Origin: Chloroflexi bacterium bin20
GTDB taxonomy: Bacteria; Chloroflexota; Anaerolineae; Aggregatilineales; Phototrophicaceae
Direction: 5' to 3'
Assembly: GCA_002238485.1 (NCBI GenBank)
Contig: MPMG01000001.1
Span: forward strand, 372,001-436,000
DNA length: 64,000 bases
The position numbers and the translations under genes are program-made. Shown in pieces: positions 1 to 7,492 of the stretch. A model generated the notes under the pieces. It did not search any database and was not told the DNA's origin. It saw only the letters and a list, made by a program, of their open reading frames with translations. Every line of letters begins with the position of its first letter. Within the stretch, counting starts at the first letter, position 1.

Positions 1-652
1 ATTCAGCGTGATGAAAATGGCGCGCAAGGACAAGCTGGTTGCCGCTTTGTACAGCCGTGGCGATGACGAGTTGTTGCTGACGACAGCGCGCGGTTATGCT
101 ATCCGATTCAGCGAGCAGGATGTACGTTCGACAAGTCTGACGGCTGGTGGCGTGCGCGGCATCAAACTGGCGGCGCAGGGTGATCGTGTCGTATCTGCTT
201 TCATCGCCGATGACAAGCTCTACGTTTGGAATATCACCGAGCAGGGCATCGCCAAGACCACGCCGATGTACGAATACAAGACGCAAGGTCGCGGCGGCAG
301 CGGCGTGCTTTCCATGCGCTTGCCATTGGGCAGCAATCAAATCGCAGCTGCGACTATCGGTCGTCTGGATGACACGGCGCTGGCGCTGACCAACAAGCGC
401 AAAGCCAAATATATGTCGCTGGGGCTGGCGAAGACCTTGAAGCGGGGCAGCGCCGGTGGCAATGAAGTGATCGCCCTGCGCGACAAAGAAACGGTGGTCG
501 GCGTCGCTCGCTACAACCATCGCATTCACATTCGCGCCGATATGCCCGAATCGCAGCAGTTGGAATCGACCTTGCACGAGACCGAGACTGTGCCGGGACA
601 CGGCGCTTCCAGCTCGAATGGAGCCGATGCTAGCCTGGCGCTTGACGACTAG
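1..652 (+). CDS. gyrA: DNA gyrase subunit A, C-terminal part (5' truncated by window)
   Basis: The frame is already open at base 2, so the gene begins before the window; about 216 C-terminal codons are present. They look like the DNA-wrapping beta-propeller of GyrA/ParC: repeated blade motifs of the GG-V-R-G-I-K-L type (near 143-163) and Y-x-Q-G-R-G-G-S-G (284-304), which resembles a degenerate GyrA box (family consensus QRRGGKG). The protein ends in an acidic/Ser-rich tail, as many GyrA proteins do. In the holoenzyme this domain wraps DNA to give negative supercoiling. The degenerate box leaves ParC (topoisomerase IV) as an alternative. The last 23 bases overlap the convergent gene that follows. 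Confidence 0.85.
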   Translation, partial: FSVMKMARKDKLVAALYSRGDDELLLTTARGYAIRFSEQDVRSTSLTAGGVRGIKLAAQGDRVVSAFIADDKLYVWNITEQGIAKTTPMYEYKTQGRGGSGVLSMRLPLGSNQIAAATIGRLDDTALALTNKRKAKYMSLGLAKTLKRGSAGGNEVIALRDKETVVGVARYNHRIHIRADMPESQQLESTLHETETVPGHGASSSNGADASLALDD

Positions 653-1724
653 CCAGCGCCGCCAATTCCTTGTCATAGTGCGGAGCTATCCGCGACCAGT
701 CATAGCGCGCAGCCTCTGCCCGCAGCCTGCCCCTGTCCACGAAAGCGCCGCCAGCCAGATGATAGGCCAGTTGCGCCCTCAGCTTGTCCCGCGCGTATAG
801 ACAGCTTTGTTTGAGCTCGTCGGGCAGCAGATATGGATAATTGAGTCGGTCGGGCAAGATAGGGATGCAGCGACAATACATTGCCTCGCAGACAGCTGCG
901 CCAAAGAACTCTTGCCAGGCGCTGCTGACGACATAATCGGACTGCCACAGCCAGCGCGCATATTCGGCGAATGACTGCGCATAGCCCAGCTGGATGATTC
1001 GTCCGCCAAGCTGTTCCCGCGCAGCGCGAAAAGCCGCTGGCATCTCGCCAAATTGCTCTCCCAAGATAAGCGCCTGGAAATCAACGTTGCTCTCTGCCAA
1101 CTGAATCAGGCTGTGCGCGAAGGCATCGGGATTCTTGTCAGCTTCCCAGCGATGATTCCACAAGATGAGAGGCGGCGCCCCGGCTGACTTTTCGGCGCGG
1201 TGCGCATCGAAACGGCGCAGGTCGATGCCCAGTGGTAGCACATCCGACTTGTGGCGGATCGTCTCTATGCTCTCCAGCTCGTTGTAATCGGCGAAGTGCT
1301 TGAGCATGCGCGGCAGCTGTGCCATGAAGTCCATTTGGTGATATTCGCTGTTGAAGTAGACGGCATCGGCGGTCAGCGCGCTGATGTAATTGATGAATCC
1401 ATAACGCCAGCCATGCCCTTGTCGCTGGTTTTGCGGGTATGAGAGCTGGTTTTCATGCAGGTAGAGCGCCAGCGGCACATCGCCCAGACGCCGAAAGGTC
1501 AACGCGCGGAGGATCGACAAGTCAATCATGCTGGAAGCGAGGATCAGATCGGGCCGGGATTGCAGCAGGCGCGCAAAGCTGATGGCAGCGCCTTGCATGC
1601 GCCACTTCCAGAATTGAGCGGGCAACGCAATTAACTCGATGTCGTGGCGAGAATGCCGCTGGTAGCCGTCTGCCCAGGCTTTGTGGCTGCCGCCATAATA
1701 ACTTTCCAGCAGGGCAATGTGCAT
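630..1724 (-). CDS. tRNA-queuosine alpha-mannosyltransferase-like glycosyltransferase (DUF3524/GTDC1 family)
   Basis: 364 residues. The N-terminus (ALLESYYGGSHKAW, then LPAQFWKWRMQGAA) matches the DUF3524 signature of the vertebrate GTDC1/QTMAN proteins, which transfer mannose from GDP-mannose to queuosine-34 of tRNA-Asp. A GT-B C-terminal half follows, with the usual E-x7-E-type region (FFGAAVCEAMYCRCIPIL) for the sugar nucleotide. The gene lies 12 bases downstream of rel and is probably cotranscribed with it. The cognate tRNA-Asp(GTC) is at 38135. Family assignment is from remembered motifs. Activity in this organism is inferred, and no queuosine synthesis gene is in the window. Confidence 0.75.
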   Translation of the reverse strand: MHIALLESYYGGSHKAWADGYQRHSRHDIELIALPAQFWKWRMQGAAISFARLLQSRPDLILASSMIDLSILRALTFRRLGDVPLALYLHENQLSYPQNQRQGHGWRYGFINYISALTADAVYFNSEYHQMDFMAQLPRMLKHFADYNELESIETIRHKSDVLPLGIDLRRFDAHRAEKSAGAPPLILWNHRWEADKNPDAFAHSLIQLAESNVDFQALILGEQFGEMPAAFRAAREQLGGRIIQLGYAQSFAEYARWLWQSDYVVSSAWQEFFGAAVCEAMYCRCIPILPDRLNYPYLLPDELKQSCLYARDKLRAQLAYHLAGGAFVDRGRLRAEAARYDWSRIAPHYDKELAALASRQAPG

Positions 1725-1736
1725 GAATCGCCGCGC

Positions 1737-3956
1737 TCAGTTCGAGTATCGCCGCCGGGCTTCCAGCACATCGTGCAGCATATCCAGCTTGGTCAATATG
1801 CGCGTAAGCTGCTGGTTGTTGGCGATCTCGAGCTGTAGCTTCAGCCGGGCATAGTGCTGGCTGGTCGTTACATCGACAGATGCGATATTGACGCGCTGGT
1901 CGGCGATGATGGTGGTAATTTCGCGCAGCAGACCTTCGCGGTCATAGGCGATCACTTCGACCGGCACCAGGTAATGCTGCTCATCTTCCGAAGCGCCCCA
2001 GGAAACTTCGATCAGGCGTTCGGTTTCGCGCAGGGCATTGATATTGGGGCAATCGGAGCGGTGCACGGTGACGCCACGGCCGCGTGTTATATAGCCGATA
2101 ATGTCGTCGGCTGGCATCGGCGCGCAGCAGCCAGCCAGATTGACCAACAGACCGCCAGCGCCCATGATGCTGACACCCTTGGTCGAGTTGCTGCCGGCGC
2201 GTTTGCTGCGCGGCTTGAGCAGGTCGGCATCGGTCTGGCTCTCGGCTGTTTTGCGCCGTTCTTCTTCCAGCACACGGTTGGTGATTTGTGGACCCGTGAC
2301 ATCGCCCGCGCCGATGGCGGCCAGAAAATCATCTAGCTTGTCAAAGCCGACCAGGCGCGCGACCGAATCGTAGGACATCTTTTCTTGCACGCCCAGCCGC
2401 TTCAGCTCGCGGTCCAAGGCATCTCTGCCCGTGGCGATGTGTTTGTCACGATTTTGCTTGCGCAGCCATTGGCGGATCTTGCTGCGCGCGCGGCTGGTAA
2501 CGGCGTAGTCGAGATCGGGGTTGAGCCAGTCCATGCTGGGTCCGCCGCGTTTGGCTGTCAATATCTCGACCTGGTCGCCCATTTTTAACTTGGTATTCAG
2601 CGGCACAAGACGACCATTGACCTTTGCGCCGCGGCAGCGATTACCGATATCGGTGTGGATGTGATAAGCAAAGTCGATGGGCGTTGCGCCGACCGGCAAG
2701 TCGATGATGTCGCCGTTGGGCGTCACGCTGTAGACGCGGTCCTGGAAGACTTCCGACTTGACGGTGTCGACAAATTGCGAGGCGTCGTTGACCTCTGGAC
2801 CGAATTCCATCAGGCGGCGCAGATAGGCCAGGCGCTGTTCAAATGCCTGGTCGTGCCCGTTTTCGCCTTCTTTATAGCGCCAATGCGCCGCGATGCCATA
2901 TTCGGCATCCTCGTGCATCTCCCAGGTGCGGATCTGCACTTCGACTGTTTTGCCAGCATCATCGTGCACGGCTGTGTGCAAGCTACGATAAAAATTGTCT
3001 TTGGGATTGGCGATGTAGTCATCGAATTCGCCGGGGATGGGACGCCACAGATTGTGCACGATGCCTAGCGCCAGGTAGCACTCTGGCAAGCTGTCTACCA
3101 GCACGCGCATGCCACGAATATCGTAAATCTGCTCGAGCGGCAGGTCTTTGCGCGTCATCTTGCTATAGATGCTGTAGATATGCTTGGGGCGGGTGGTGAT
3201 GGTGACTTGATTGATGCTGGCGACGCGCAGTTCTTTGATGAGCCGTTCTTTGATCTGGCGGACATACGTCTCCCGCTCATCGCGCCGTTCGTCCAGGGCT
3301 TTGGCGATCGCGCGATAGGCTTCGGGATTCAAATAGCGGAAGCTCAGGTCTTCCAGCTCCCATTTCATCTGCCAGATGCCGAGGCGGTTTGCCAAAGGCG
3401 CAAAGATATCGCGCGTTTCCACGGACACGGTGCGCTGTTTTTCGCGCGGCATATAACCCAGCGTGCGCATGTTGTGCAGGCGATCAGCCAGTTTGACCAG
3501 CACGACTCGCACATCATCGCCCATGGTCAGCAGCATCTTGCGGATGTATTCCATTTCGCGATTGACAGCGCTGGAGCGGCGAGCGTCGCTTTTGGGCGAG
3601 ACATTCTTCAGCGGCAGGTTTTTCAGCTTGGTGACGCCATCGACCAATTTGGCGATTGTCGTGCCAAATTCGCGGTGCAGATCCGCGATTGTGAGGTCGG
3701 TGTCTTCGACGACATCGTGCAACAAGCCGGCCGCGATGGTCTCGGCATCCATTTTCATCTCTGCCAAGATGCTGGCGACGGCGACGCAGTGTGTGAAGTA
3801 GGGCTCGCCCGATTTGCGCTTTTGCCCGCTGTGCGCGCATTCGGCCCGTTGATAAGCAGCGGCGATCAGGTCGATCTCATTGGGCTTGCTCTTTGGCAGG
3901 GCAGCAAGCAGTGATGCTAGATCGCGGGAGTACAAGTTGCTGGCGCTCACCATCAT
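1737..3956 (-). CDS. rel: Bifunctional (p)ppGpp synthetase/hydrolase (RelA/SpoT family)
   Basis: 739 residues, normal length for a long RSH. In order: HD hydrolase domain (residues about 40-200, with the metal motif LLHDVVEDT and YFTHCVAVA), synthetase domain (about 240-370, YDIRGMRVLV, NFYRSLHTAV, EVQIRTWEMHEDAEYGIAAHW), TGS domain (about 400-465, IDLPVGATPIDFAYHIHT), conserved-Cys/helical region with AGCCAPMPADDIIGYITRGRGVTVHRSDC, and C-terminal ACT domain. Because the HD residues are intact, both synthesis and hydrolysis of (p)ppGpp are expected. Two consecutive ATGs (3956 and 3953) could serve as start. It is separated by 97 bases from prfB upstream. Confidence 0.95.
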   Translation of the reverse strand: MMVSASNLYSRDLASLLAALPKSKPNEIDLIAAAYQRAECAHSGQKRKSGEPYFTHCVAVASILAEMKMDAETIAAGLLHDVVEDTDLTIADLHREFGTTIAKLVDGVTKLKNLPLKNVSPKSDARRSSAVNREMEYIRKMLLTMGDDVRVVLVKLADRLHNMRTLGYMPREKQRTVSVETRDIFAPLANRLGIWQMKWELEDLSFRYLNPEAYRAIAKALDERRDERETYVRQIKERLIKELRVASINQVTITTRPKHIYSIYSKMTRKDLPLEQIYDIRGMRVLVDSLPECYLALGIVHNLWRPIPGEFDDYIANPKDNFYRSLHTAVHDDAGKTVEVQIRTWEMHEDAEYGIAAHWRYKEGENGHDQAFEQRLAYLRRLMEFGPEVNDASQFVDTVKSEVFQDRVYSVTPNGDIIDLPVGATPIDFAYHIHTDIGNRCRGAKVNGRLVPLNTKLKMGDQVEILTAKRGGPSMDWLNPDLDYAVTSRARSKIRQWLRKQNRDKHIATGRDALDRELKRLGVQEKMSYDSVARLVGFDKLDDFLAAIGAGDVTGPQITNRVLEEERRKTAESQTDADLLKPRSKRAGSNSTKGVSIMGAGGLLVNLAGCCAPMPADDIIGYITRGRGVTVHRSDCPNINALRETERLIEVSWGASEDEQHYLVPVEVIAYDREGLLREITTIIADQRVNIASVDVTTSQHYARLKLQLEIANNQQLTRILTKLDMLHDVLEARRRYSN

Positions 3957-4053
3957 GCAGCCACCATATACGATGTGCCTGCGCCTAATTTACCACATCT
4001 TGCCACGGCTGACGCCAATTCGCGCTGGTTCTTCGGCGCATGCTGGCGCGCTA

Positions 4054-5139
4054 TCAGCCATTGATCTTGTGCCGCAGGTACGCATCAATGAATTCGCCCA
4101 GCCGTCCGTCGAGCACAGCTGCCGCATTGCCGATCTCTACGCTGGTGCGATGATCTTTCACCATCTGGTAGGGATGCAAGACATAAGAGCGAATCTGGTT
4201 GCCCCAGCCAGCATCGACATTTTCGCCTTTGAGTTCGGCCATCTGCGCTTCTTGTTTGGCCCGTTCCATCTCGAAGAGGCGCGCTTTGAGGATTTGCATG
4301 GCGCGGTCGCGGTTTTGCGCCTGGCTGCGCTGATTTTGACACTGCACGACGAGCCCCGTGGGCAGATGCGTGATGCGCACGGCGGTGTCATTCTTTTGCA
4401 CATGCTGTCCGCCCGCGCCGCTGGCACGATAGGTATCGATGCGGATGTCGCGCTCTGCCAACGTAATCTCGATGTCGCGCTGGATATCGGGCCAGAGCTC
4501 CACTTTCGCGAAAGCGGTGTGGCGGCGTCTGGCGCTGTCAAATGGGCTCAGGCGCACCAGGCGATGCACACCTTCTTCGCTCTGCAAGTTGCCAAAAGCG
4601 TAGTCTCCCTTGACACTGATGGTGACGCTCTTCAAGCCGGCTTCTTCCCCGCCGCTGCGGTCAAGGACTTCGGCTTTGTAGCCATTCTGCTCTATCCAAC
4701 GCAGGTACATGCGCTCCAGCATTTCGGTCCAATCTTGGGCATCGACGCCGCCAGCGCCCGCGTGAATGGCGAAGATGGCATTTTCGCTGTCATAATCGCC
4801 CGACAGCATGGCTTCGCGCGACATAGCGGCGACGATTTTGCGCAAAGCCTCGGTCTCGGCTTCCAGCTCGGCTTGCATATCGCCATCGGCGATCTCGACC
4901 AGCTCGATAGCGTCTGACACGCGAGCGGCCAATCCGCGCCATTTACCGACTAGCGCATTCAGCCGGGCGAGCTGCTGCATGGTTTGCTGGGCGGATTCGG
5001 GATCGTTCCAAAAGTCGCTTTGGCTGGCAGCAGATTCCAGGCGGCTGGCGCTTTCGGCTTTGTCGGCGATGCCGATGCGCGTCATGAGTTCATCGATCTG
5101 CTCTTGAAAGTCTCGCAGTTGGCTGATGATGTTGTCCAT
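4054..5139 (-). CDS. prfB: Peptide chain release factor 2
   Basis: 361 residues. The anticodon-mimic tripeptide region reads LSPFDSARRRHTAF, the SPF motif that marks RF2 (UGA/UAA) rather than RF1; the catalytic GGQ loop is SGAGGQHVQKND; an N-terminal helical domain contains DFWNDPESAQQ. The frame is continuous from the first ATG, so the programmed +1 frameshift at an internal UGA that controls RF2 in many bacteria is absent. It lies 14 bases after the trmH-like gene, in a ftsY-trmH-prfB unit. No strong Shine-Dalgarno is visible before the ATG. Confidence 0.95.
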   Translation of the reverse strand: MDNIISQLRDFQEQIDELMTRIGIADKAESASRLESAASQSDFWNDPESAQQTMQQLARLNALVGKWRGLAARVSDAIELVEIADGDMQAELEAETEALRKIVAAMSREAMLSGDYDSENAIFAIHAGAGGVDAQDWTEMLERMYLRWIEQNGYKAEVLDRSGGEEAGLKSVTISVKGDYAFGNLQSEEGVHRLVRLSPFDSARRRHTAFAKVELWPDIQRDIEITLAERDIRIDTYRASGAGGQHVQKNDTAVRITHLPTGLVVQCQNQRSQAQNRDRAMQILKARLFEMERAKQEAQMAELKGENVDAGWGNQIRSYVLHPYQMVKDHRTSVEIGNAAAVLDGRLGEFIDAYLRHKING

Positions 5140-5153
5140 GGTTGCTGGTTTGC

Positions 5154-5942
5154 CTATCTGCCGTGATGGCGCTGGCGCTGCAACTCAAACATCAGGATGG
5201 CGCCGCTAACAGATACATTCAGCGAGTCGGCTGCCCGGCCCGCCATGGGGATGCGTATGCGGCGATCGGCACTGGACAGCCAAGAAGCGCTCAGCCCCCG
5301 GTCTTCCGCGCCCAGCACGATGGCTGTCTTGGCGGCAAAGTCTTGTTCGTACAGGCTGCTGCCGCCCACATCCGCCGCCACAATCTCCAGGTCTGCGCTG
5401 CCTAGATACTCCAGCGCCTCGTCAGTGGTAAACGCTACGATATTGTCCAGGAAGCAAGCGCCAGTGCTGCTGCGGATGATATTGGGATTGTAGATGTCCA
5501 GCGCGCAATCGACCAGAATGATTGCCTCGCAGCCACTGGCGTCGGCGCTGCGCATCAATGCGCCAATATTGCCTGGCACGCGCAAGTCTACCAGCACCAG
5601 GGCGCTGCGTACAGATGCGCCTTTCAGCCAGGCTCGACCCTTGGGCTGCATGCTATGCATGACGGCCAACAAGCCGTCTGGGTTGTCTCGGTAGCTAATA
5701 CGCCGCAGCAGCTGGGCTGTGACCTCCGCCATTTCGCAATCAATGTCTCTGGCATCGCCGCCCAGATCTGGGCAATGCAGCAGGAAATCTGCCCTGTAAC
5801 CAAGTGCCAGCGCGCGCCGCAAGTCTCGCTCATAGTCGATGACAAAACGCGCTTCTGCCTCGCGCCCGCGCTTGCTACGCAGCCGATTGACCAGCTTCAG
5901 CTTGCTATTTTGCGCGCTGGTGATTTGCACAATGGCTGTCAA
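5154..5942 (-). CDS. TrmH/SpoU-family RNA 2'-O-methyltransferase
   Basis: 262 residues. N-terminal substrate-binding part (SKLKLVNRLRSKRGREAEARFVIDYERDL) followed by the SPOUT domain with its three trefoil-knot motifs: LVDLRVPGNIGALMRSADASG, IVLGAEDRGLS, and IPMAGRAADSLNVSVSGAILMFEL. It should methylate a ribose 2'-OH in rRNA or tRNA using SAM; the exact target cannot be read from the sequence. Start is a TTG whose last base pairs overlap the ftsY stop in a TTGA arrangement (four bases), suggesting translational coupling. Confidence 0.88.
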   Translation of the reverse strand: MTAIVQITSAQNSKLKLVNRLRSKRGREAEARFVIDYERDLRRALALGYRADFLLHCPDLGGDARDIDCEMAEVTAQLLRRISYRDNPDGLLAVMHSMQPKGRAWLKGASVRSALVLVDLRVPGNIGALMRSADASGCEAIILVDCALDIYNPNIIRSSTGACFLDNIVAFTTDEALEYLGSADLEIVAADVGGSSLYEQDFAAKTAIVLGAEDRGLSASWLSSADRRIRIPMAGRAADSLNVSVSGAILMFELQRQRHHGR

Positions 5943-6856
5943 TTCACTGGGTCGTCGTCATCAAACAGGCTGTCGACGAAGAACTCGGGCGTGAAAAGCA
6001 CCAGGTCGTCTATGGTTTCGCCCAAGCCCAGATAGTGCACCGGCAGATGCAAATCATGAAAGATAGAAAAGACCATGCCGCCTTTGGCTGTGCTGTCCAG
6101 CTTGGTGACGATGACGCCGCTGACGCCCGAGGCTTCCTGAAAGCTCTTGGCTTGCTCGATTGCATTCTGCCCGGTCGTGCCATCCAGCACCAGCAGCACC
6201 TCGTGCGGGGCATCTGGCGCCACTTTTCCCGACACTTCGCTGATTTTGGTCAGCTCGCGCATGAGGTTGTAGTTGTTTTGCAGCCGGCCCGCCGTGTCGA
6301 TGATGAGGATTTCATAGCCACGCGCTTTGGCGGCTTTGGTCGCATCGTAGACGACCGCGCCAGGATCAGAGCCAGGGCGATTGGCGACGACAGGCACATC
6401 AATGCGCTCGCCCCAGGTTTGCAGCTGCTTGATGGCGGCTGCGCGAAAGGTGTCTCCAGCGGCGATCATCACCTTGCGCCCCGACAAGTTCTTCAGCCGA
6501 TGCGCCAGCTTGGCGATGGATGTGGTTTTGCCCGAACCATTGACGCCGACCACCAAGATGATCGACAATTCGCGCCCAGAAATATCCAGCGCCGGCGGAA
6601 AAGACAGCAGCGCAGCCAGCTCTGCTTTTAAGGCATCGCGCAGCTGGTCGGTCTTGGTGATGCCCTCGGCGCGCACGCGGTCTTGGAGGGCGTCGACCAC
6701 CTGCAGCGTGGTGTTGAATCCGAGATCCGCCTGGATCAGCAAGGTCTCGATATCGTCCCAGGTGTCCTCGTCGATTTCGGTGTTGCCCAAGAGCTGCGAA
6801 ATGCGCCCGAAGAATGACTGGCGCGTTTTTGACAATCCGCGGCGAAAAATACCCAA
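5939..6856 (-). CDS. ftsY: Signal recognition particle receptor FtsY
   Basis: SRP GTPase receptor for cotranslational membrane targeting. I place the start at TTG 6856 because AGGAG lies 8 bases upstream and the result (305 residues, starting MGIFRRGLSKTRQSF) is a typical short FtsY NG protein; the frame stays open further up to 6922 but that part overlaps the promoter. N domain first, then GTPase motifs GVNGSGKTTSIAKLA (G1), DTFRAAAIKQL, DTAGRLQNN (G3), TKLDSTAKGG (G4), and the C-terminal GLGETIDDLVLFTPEFFVDSLF. There is no long acidic A domain. First gene of the unit with trmH and prfB. Confidence 0.95.
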   Translation of the reverse strand: MGIFRRGLSKTRQSFFGRISQLLGNTEIDEDTWDDIETLLIQADLGFNTTLQVVDALQDRVRAEGITKTDQLRDALKAELAALLSFPPALDISGRELSIILVVGVNGSGKTTSIAKLAHRLKNLSGRKVMIAAGDTFRAAAIKQLQTWGERIDVPVVANRPGSDPGAVVYDATKAAKARGYEILIIDTAGRLQNNYNLMRELTKISEVSGKVAPDAPHEVLLVLDGTTGQNAIEQAKSFQEASGVSGVIVTKLDSTAKGGMVFSIFHDLHLPVHYLGLGETIDDLVLFTPEFFVDSLFDDDDPVN

Positions 6857-6893
6857 CTGGCTGCTCCTGTTTGTCGGTGGATGCCAGCGCAAT

Positions 6894-6922
6894 AGTATAA
6901 CGCCCACGCCGAAACTCGGCAA
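6894..6922 (-). promoter_or_regulatory. Sigma-70-type promoter of ftsY
   Basis: On the minus strand, TTGCCG (6917-6922), a 17-base spacer and TATACT (6894-6899). Start of transcription would fall near 6887, about 30 bases before the TTG start of ftsY. Confidence 0.65.
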
Positions 6923-6982
6923 TCCGCGCGAAAAACTTGCTGTATGCTGATACTAGCGCGACCGATCAGCGAGATTGCGCTG

Positions 6983-7459
6983 ATGATTTACAAGGATCAT
7001 CTTGATTTTGCTGCGCTTCGCCAGTATGCTAGCGCCTTGAAGGAGCGCGCTACGTTGGCTGGCGCAGCCGGCGAAGTGTCCGCGACCATGCTGCGCGACC
7101 GTATCCTGGAGTCTGGCGGTCGTTGCGAATGGTGCGGCCGCAACCTGGTGGGCGCAGAGATAGAGTTGGATCATGTGGTCAGCCTGGCGCAGGGCGGGGG
7201 CAATACACCAGTGAACTTGGTGGTTGCCTGTCCGGATTGCAATCGACGCAAGTCTCAGAAACATCCAGCGCGCTTTGCTGTGGAGATCTTTAGCGAGACG
7301 GGCGTCCGCACCGATCTGGTCGCGCGCGTTTTGGCGCACTATCGGGTCGAGGCGTCCCGACAGTTGCCATTGTTTTCCGCGGCCACTGACACGGGAATGC
7401 GAGAGTCAGAGCAGGATAGCGACGCCGAATACCCGCCGCAATACCGCTGGGAAGACTAG
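6983..7459 (+). CDS. HNH endonuclease family protein
   Basis: 158 residues from ATG 6983 (MIYKDHLDF...); an upstream in-frame ATG at 6944 would add 13 residues, and neither has a strong ribosome-binding site. The core is a zinc-stapled HNH domain: CEWCGRNL, then ELDHVVSLAQGGGNTPVNLVVACPDCNRRK, i.e. C-x2-C ... DH ... N ... C-x2-C. This McrA-like arrangement is found in many stand-alone nucleases of unknown role. Divergent from ftsY. It stands next to the helicase gene (33 bases apart, same strand), so the two may be cotranscribed. Confidence 0.8.
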   Translation: MIYKDHLDFAALRQYASALKERATLAGAAGEVSATMLRDRILESGGRCEWCGRNLVGAEIELDHVVSLAQGGGNTPVNLVVACPDCNRRKSQKHPARFAVEIFSETGVRTDLVARVLAHYRVEASRQLPLFSAATDTGMRESEQDSDAEYPPQYRWED

Positions 7460-7492
7460 GCGCCGATAGACAAACATAGCCGGAGCAACGAT

